Shown here: positions 58,449-64,000 of the stretch, piece by piece
Layout of the letters: the number at the start of each line of letters is the position of its first letter
Numbering within the stretch: position 1 is the stretch's first letter
From: Flaccisagitta enflata
Lineage: Eukaryota > Chaetognatha > Sagittoidea > Aphragmophora
Direction of reading: 5' to 3'
NCBI GenBank assembly: GCA_965153355.1
Contig: OZ231127.1
Coordinates: 16,678,001-16,742,000 of the forward strand
Length of the DNA stretch: 64,000 bases
Position numbers and translations under genes: made by a program
Notes under the pieces: model-generated
The model's database searches: none
What the model was told of the DNA's origin: nothing
What the model saw: only the letters and a program-made list of their open reading frames with translations

Positions 58449-60618
58449 GCCAAATGAACCCCTGACAACCAACAAGAAGTATGAGCTGACCCTCGTCTTG
58501 TCAAAAAGGCAACTGTCCGCCCCAACTGTCCAATCTATGACTAGCCTCGAATTCCACTGGTTTTCCAACCTCATCTCTCAAAATCGACAACTCACGGCCT
58601 TAAAAAAGCTCCCGCAATCGGTCTTCAACGACTGCTTCCTTCATTTGAACCCGGATGCTCTTCAATCGCCGTCTTCCACTCGCCCGCCAATTCTGCTTCA
58701 ATCTATCTTCAAGGAATTCTCCGCCGAATTCAACGCCTCTCAACAAAAGGCCATTCTGACGGCGGCGTCGATGATTCGTTCTTTCGCGACGCCGAAAATC
58801 ACCATGGTTCAAGGTCCTCCCGGTACTGGCAAATCCCACACCATAGTCGGTCTCCTGCGTCTTATCTTCGATCCACGTTTTGGCAACGACATTGAGGAAG
58901 CAAAGACCGGGCCGATTCTCGTTTGCGCTCCTTCCAACACGGCCGTCGACCAACTGCTGCTTCGCTTCGCCGGCGCTCCCTGGGTGGCGCCTGAACTGCA
59001 AAGGCGTATTTATCGCGTTGGCCGATTCGAGGCCGTGGCCGCCGACGCCAGGTGGTTTCTACCCAAAGGATCAGCCAAGGAAAATCAAGCCAAAATCGCG
59101 GGCGCCGCCGTTATATTCGCTACTCTTAACGGCGTCGGTGCACCGGTGATGAAAAGAGCGCTTCCTACATGCCTCATCGTCGACGAGGCTGGACAATGCA
59201 CGGAACCCGATTTTCTCATTCCCGTCGTCAACTTTAAAATTGGAAAGATTGTCATAGTTGGCGACCCATTGCAACTTCCCCCAACGGTGCTGTCGAGAGA
59301 GGCTGAAAGGCATGGCTTTAAAACATCATTTATGGAAAGATTTTACAAAAAGTTGAAAAGCGATTCAAAAGCCAACCTGGACAGAATGATTCTTCTCAAC
59401 ATCCAATATAGAATGCATCCTGAAATCTGTCATTTCCCTTCCAATCACGTTTACGACGGTCAGTTGGCGCCTCACTCGTCCGTCGTAGGACGTCCGCCTT
59501 TTGCCTTGACACCTTATCGCGTATTCGATCTCATTGGCACAGAAGAGGGCCGGCTTCCGGCCAATGGACCAAACGGTAACTCTTGTTACAACATCGACGA
59601 AGCCAACTTGGTGGTCCAACTCGTCATCGAGACTCTCAGCGAATCATCGATCATTTCGTCAACATCATCCACTGCGGATGCATCTTCATCACCCATTACG
59701 TTGAAGAGTCACTCGATTGGTGTGATTACGCCATATCGCGGACAGATGGACGTCATCATGAAGATGCTTAGATCCATCAGCATCACCTCCAGTGGCGAGA
59801 TGATAGGAGTTGAAGGACAAATTCGTGGCAAAGTAAATTGGGCAGAGTGGAAACGGGCAGAAGGCAATGACGACGACGACGACGACGACGATGATGACGA
59901 CGGCAATGAAGACGACGTAAAGCAGAGGCAAGATCAAAAATCCCCAGCTAGCGATGGTGGCTGTTTTGATTGCGATGTCGGTGATTATGAGCTGGAGGAT
60001 GAACGAAAATATGACGATAATGACGCGAGCGATAATGATGAGGAATACGTCGACGAGCTGTTGGAGGAATTCGAGGCCTTCAGTCTGGAGAATTTAGAAG
60101 CATATCGTCGACAGGAAGAGATGAAATCGCGACGACAATCTCAACCTTCTAGACTGACGGATTTGGTCGACGTGCGCACGATCGATTCATTTCAAGGCGA
60201 CGAGAGAGACGTCATCATTTTCAGCGGCGTCCGCTCTTCCTCTTCCTCATCCTCCTCGGCCATCGCTTCCGTCGGGTTCGTCGGCGATCGAAACCGGATG
60301 AACGTCGGATTGACGCGGGCCAAATTGGCGCTGTACGTTGTGGGAAACATGCAGACGCTGAAGAAAGACGCCGACTGGAACGCGTTCTACGAAGATGCTG
60401 TGGAGAGGAATCGCGTCACGTGCTTGAATTATCGAGGGGTGGAACAAAGTGGAGACAATCATGAAGGAACAGATGAAGTGGCAGAGGAAGTCGCGAGTCA
60501 AGCAGTGGATGAAGAAAAGAACGGAAGCGAAAAAGTTGGCAAGAAAAAGAAGAGGAGAAACAAAAGGCAAAGAAGAAACCGCGCGGCTGCGACTGCAGTT
60601 AAAGAGGAAATTGGGTGA
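58449..60618 (+). CDS. Sen1/senataxin-like SF1 helicase, exon B (right copy)
   Basis: Completes a predicted 916-residue protein. Numbered on the joined protein: Walker A GPPGTGKS 316-323, DEAGQ about 439-443, GDPLQLPP about 465-472, QYRMHP about 513-518, GVITPYRGQM about 618-627, TIDSFQGDERD about 771-781 and GLTRAK about 814-819. These are the ordered motifs of Upf1-like SF1B helicases; the upstream FHWFSNLISQNRQLTAL / LPQSVFNDCFLH stretch fits the Sen1/SETX pre-core region. Such enzymes unwind RNA-DNA hybrids or RNA 5'-3' using ATP. Between about residues 628 and 768 is an unusually long acidic insert (11 consecutive Asp here, many Glu) where relatives have a short loop. The C-terminus ends with a Lys/Arg cluster (KKKKRRNKRQRRNR), likely nuclear localising. 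No zinc finger or Upf1 CH domain is visible. Confidence 0.88.
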
Positions 60619-60763
60619 AAATGCAAATTGAACTTAATTCGAGACTTTTAATCGATATGGCCAGAGCGAAAATCACGCATCATTTTTAGTTGTTAGGCTA
60701 TCTATCAATAATGGCAGCTATCGCCGGCCAGAAATTTTTTTTGTTTTGTTAATTTCTTTTTAA

Positions 60764-60835
60764 TTGCATGCATCATGACTCTACACTTCTATTTGTTCAT
60801 CTGTCTGTCAGTGAGTCCATCAGTCTCATTTCATA
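60764..60835 (-). mobile_element. HINE-like 3' end relic
   Basis: TTTTTAATTGCATGCATCAT, GACTCTACACTTC and CATCTGTCTGTCAGTGAGTC. Mirror of 13,310-13,385. Confidence 0.45.
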
Positions 60836-61340
60836 TTTTCAGCGTTTATGGGTGGTTTTTGCATTATTGCTATTTCCTTAATGCATAGTTAGCGTTTTAT
60901 AAGATTACTTTTGCTTAGCTGTGTCTTCAGCTTTGTTTCTTTTTCCTTTCACTTTCATTTTTGTCAATTTAAACTAACAAAAATTCCCTCAATCACAAGC
61001 TGCTACACTGCCGAATATGCAAGTAAGGTCAGTTAAAATTTGCATGTTATATAGTTTTTGCTAGTTCTTATAAGATTTTTTGTTATGTGGACAGGTTTGC
61101 AGGTTTATCAAATTTTCTGGTGCATTAAATATACTGCTAGTAGGCCCATTTACCACTTTTGACATTTAAAAGTTTAAATAGACTTCAACTTACATAATAT
61201 TTATTTTAGCAAAATTGCATATAATGCAAAAAAAAAGTTACTCAAAAAAAAATGATTGTAATGACCTCTGGTTGGCGCCATTTAAAAGAAAAAAGTTTAC
61301 TCTTTCTTAGCTGAGAGTACAAAAAAAATATGTCATCACA
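60836..61340. other. Non-coding stretch downstream of the right helicase gene
   Basis: AT-rich, mirrored by 12,840-13,310. No gene recognised. Confidence 0.4.
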
Positions 61341-61828
61341 TACTGTCTGAGGCGGATCAACAATGTGCAGGGCCCTAGGCTTGGCTAGGGCGAGGGGCCC
61401 CCCTTCCCCCATCTGCCTCTGCCCTATTAGCCCGAGGCAGATCAACAAAGTGCAAGGCTTAAGGCTTGACTGAAAGGTGGACCTTCCATCTCTTTTTTAA
61501 TCCCCTGGCGTCTTATATATCATTTTCCTTTTTTTACAGTAACATTTGTCATACATCTTTCAATGCTTCTGTTTGTTGATTTAAAATATTTAATTATTCT
61601 TTCACTGATTAATTATAAAGCATAAAACAAATTACAACATTCACTTTTAATTACACTGAAAAAAAATTTGAAAAAAAAATTTTTCTAGCTTTAAAAATCT
61701 GAAAATTGTTTTCAAAGCTAATAATGCCACTTATGCCATTTTTTTCTTTTAAAAGTACAATATATTTGTTAATGATCTTTTATATGTTTCTGTTTTGAAT
61801 AATACCTCTGCAATTGTTTATCATCTCA

Positions 61829-62741
61829 CAGCCGGAGACCCTTGAAAAGCTCATTTCTGAGCTTTTGCTTTTTTTGCGTTTTTTTCTTAATTTCCCACAA
61901 CCATATATCTCCATGGAGTGGGCTAATTTTTTTTTGGGAAGAATGTTTGGGCAACAGCTATGTGGTGGAGAAAAATTGGGGTGTAGGTATGGATTTTTAT
62001 CATTTTTTTTGATTGACGAAAAATTGAGAGGTGAAAATCGCAAACATGGCAACCTTTGATTTTCTTTATTTTTCACTCATGGATAGATTTTGGGGCAAGG
62101 AATTCATTTAGATTGTCAAATCCCTTACAAGTTTTCAAGAAATAGGCCAAAATAAATAAATTAATAAAAAAAAGCTCAGAATTAGGCTTTTTGAGCTTTT
62201 AGCTGGGTAACCAACTCAAAAAGCTCATTTCTGAGCTTTTTAAAAGCTCAAAGTTGAGCTTTTCAAGACAGAGTCTTTAATGACTTAGAGCGACAGTCAG
62301 TCTTGGAAAGCTCAACTTTGAGCTTTTAAAAAGCTCAGATTTAAGCTTTTGAGTTGGTTATCCAGCCAAGAGCTCAAAAAGCTTAATTCTGAGCTCTTCT
62401 TTATCAATTTATTTATTTTGGCCTATTTCTTGAAGACATCTAAGGGATTTGACAATCTAAATGAATTCCTTGCCCCAAAATCTATCTATGAGTGAAAAAT
62501 AAAAAAGATCGAAGGTTGCCATGTACACAATTTTCACCTGTCAATTTTTCTACAATCGAAAAAAAATATAAAAATCCATACCTACACCCAAATTTTCCTC
62601 CACCACATAGCTGTTGCCCAAACATTCTTCCCCCCCCCAAAAATTAGACCACTTGATGGGGATGTATGGTCGGGGAAAATTAAAAAAAAAACGCGAAAAA
62701 AGCAAAAGCTCAAAAATGAGCTTTTCAAGGGTCTCCGGCTG
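61829..62741. mobile_element. 913-bp fold-back element with 5-bp duplication
   Basis: Almost the whole element is an inverted repeat: arms of about 440 bp around a loop of about 35 nt near 62,275-62,305. Ends are CAGCCGGAGACCCTTGAAAA and TTTTCAAGGGTCTCCGGCTG. TCTCA flanks both (61,824-61,828; 62,742-62,746). AAAGCTCA/TGAGCTTT motifs cluster next to the ends and next to the loop. No coding capacity. The superfamily is not clear; a 5-bp duplication does not single one out. Confidence 0.88.
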
Positions 62742-62944
62742 TCTCATGCAGATCACAATTCTTAATGATCTCTTTTTTTGTCCATTTATTCTTTTCTTTT
62801 CTTTTTTTTCTTCTACTCTTGCTTTCTTCTTTTTCTGCATTCTTTTCTTTAGTTACTGTCTTGTCTTTATTTTCTTTTTGTTTCTTTCTTTTTTTCATTT
62901 TTTTTTTTTTTTTGGCAGGCGCGGGGCCCCCCTGAGGTGCGGGG

Positions 62945-63557
62945 TACGCTGAGGAGATTACACTTTTTTTTATGCAGGGACCCAGAGGAGGGCCCAGATT
63001 TTTTTATTTTTATATAACTAATGTATTCTAAAAATTCCAGGACCATAGCCGTTCTCAACCATTCATCATATTGTACCTGAAAAATGACTCATCCTTAAGG
63101 GGGCCAAAATTTCAAAATTATTTTTCCTTGAATCTGATGCCAGATTCAGATTCTTTGTAAAAAATTATGTCAGATACTATATTTTCTTTTTTCAAAATTT
63201 TGTTTTGAAGCTGAAAAAATGCAAAAAACCTCCAAAAATAATGGTTTTTAAAAAATAAGGTCTTTTTAGAGGTCTTTTGCATTTTTTTCAGCTTAAAAAA
63301 AAAATTTTGAAAAAAGAAAACATAGTAATTGGTATAGTTTTTTACAAGGAATCTGATTCTGGCATCAGTTTTGAGGAAAAATGGTTTTGAATTTTTGGCC
63401 TCCTTAAGGATGAGCCATTTTTCAGGTGCAATATGATGAATGTTTGAGAATAGCTATGGTCCTGAAATTTCTAGAATACATTATTTACATCAAAATAAAA
63501 AAATCTGGGCCCTCCTCTGGGTCCCTGCATGAAAAAAAGTGTATTCTCCTCAGCGTA
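62945..63557. mobile_element. 613-bp fold-back element
   Basis: Arms of about 280 bp. The left begins TACGCTGAGGAGATTACAC and the right ends GTATTCTCCTCAGCGTA. Matching inner blocks include GGGACCCAGAGGAGGGCCCA and TGGGCCCTCCTCTGGGTCCC. Arms meet near 63,250. Outside both ends is GCGGGGCCC-type sequence. Several mismatches separate the arms, so it is older than the 913-bp fold-back or diverged faster. Confidence 0.85.
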
Positions 63558-63769
63558 GCGCGGGGCCCTAGGCTTAAGCCTATTAAGCCTATTGGGTGAT
63601 CCGCCTCAGCACACTGTGATTCACAGTCAAGAATAGCGTTCTTAAGTGCTTTAAATAAAACAAACGAAAATAGATAACCGATTTTTTTCCTTATGTTTCA
63701 AAAAAGTCAAATTGCCTAATTCGACTTTTTTTTCAGTAACGAGAACAGTTTCACCAGAAGAGTAACTGT

Positions 63770-63800
<31 letters not shown>
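63770..63800. repeat. Short (GT)n microsatellite
   Basis: About 14 GT units; mirror of the longer (CA)n at 12,572-12,655. Confidence 0.9.
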
Positions 63801-63806
<6 letters not shown>

Positions 63807-63877
63807 TTTTTTTTTTCAAAAAGGAAGCTTTTCCTGTAGCACGATTTCGCTTTGGGTTCTCAACTGTGAATTGTTTT

Positions 63878-63940
63878 TAGTTACATGCTATGCGACTCTA
63901 CACCCCGCTCCGTTCGTCCATCTGTCTGTCATGTTTTACA
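63878..63940 (-). mobile_element. HINE-like tail at the outer end of the right arm
   Basis: TTTTTAGTTACATGCTATGC, GACTCTACACCCCGCTCCG and TTCGTCCATCTGTCTGTCATG. Homology with the left arm (12,484-12,547) stops just after ATGTTTTACA. Confidence 0.6.
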
Positions 63941-64000
63941 TGGGTGGTTTCAGCACAGATCAGTAAAACTAAAAACCCTCAAAAAATAGAATTTGCTCTT

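Larger units (their letters stand above)
61341..63625. mobile_element. 2.3 kb composite insertion, right arm only
   Basis: The left arm reads straight through (ATCATCACAGTCAAG, near 12,800). Here the two halves are separated. Inner ends are inverted: CTGAGGCGGATCAACAATG (61,347) and GGTGATCCGCCTCAG (to 63,609), followed on both sides by GGGCCC-rich sequence. Flanks TCATCACA and GATTCACA are only a partial match, so a target duplication is uncertain. A second CCCGAGGCAGATCAACAAAG copy of the left end lies at 61,431. It encloses two fold-backs (61,829-62,741 and 62,945-63,557). No transposase. Confidence 0.7.

Overview
The window reads as repeat-laden nuclear DNA from an animal, probably an invertebrate. 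Evidence: degenerate TTAGGG-type repeats, very dense microsatellites, GT-AG introns, a Penelope-like retroelement, many DNA-transposon derivatives, and protein fragments of metazoan type (apolipoprotein-L-like, C-type-lectin-like, Sen1/senataxin-like helicase). I cannot name the species. Most long open frames here are translations of (GA)n, (GT)n, (TTG)n or (CTTT)n arrays and are not genes.

Layout. Positions 1-12,484 are single-copy relative to the rest. They hold interstitial telomere-like repeats, several miniature transposons, a 2.4 kb tandem-array-filled repeat element (5,217-7,641), an intact apolipoprotein-L-like gene on the minus strand (9,699-10,592) and the last exon of a C-type-lectin-like gene (11,474-11,635). 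Positions 12,485-36,097 and 44,327-63,939 are two diverged copies of the same DNA in opposite orientation. Each carries one copy of a two-exon Upf1/Sen1-type superfamily 1 helicase gene. The right copy (57,226-57,806 joined to 58,449-60,618) splices in frame to a predicted 916-residue protein; the left copy has a 19-bp deletion that breaks the first exon. A 10-base assembly gap (36,098-36,107) lies exactly where homology of the left arm stops. This makes two overlapping allelic contigs joined head to head at least as likely as a true genomic palindrome. The 8 kb between the arms holds a broken Penelope-like element, a 96-bp tandem array and more repeat elements.

Because the arms are two versions of one locus, they act as occupied/empty-site pairs and date several insertions. 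These include a hAT-like element in the left helicase intron (8-bp target duplication GTTATGCG), a second hAT-like element in the right arm (TTCCCCTC), a 2.7 kb element in the left arm with a 10-bp duplication (ATGTGGAAGT), and a TA-duplicating MITE in the right arm. A 2.3 kb composite insertion in the right arm contains a near-complete 913-bp fold-back.

The commonest repeat is a family with conserved ends: an ACAAGGCC start, a (GACN)n tetranucleotide core, and a hairpin tail of the form GTCGCG..CGCGACTAAAAA. Two copies present in only one arm sit inside A/T runs with no visible target duplication. The architecture matches non-autonomous Helentron-type (HINE / DINE-1-like) rolling-circle elements; that assignment is inference. 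It is the most interesting system in the window.
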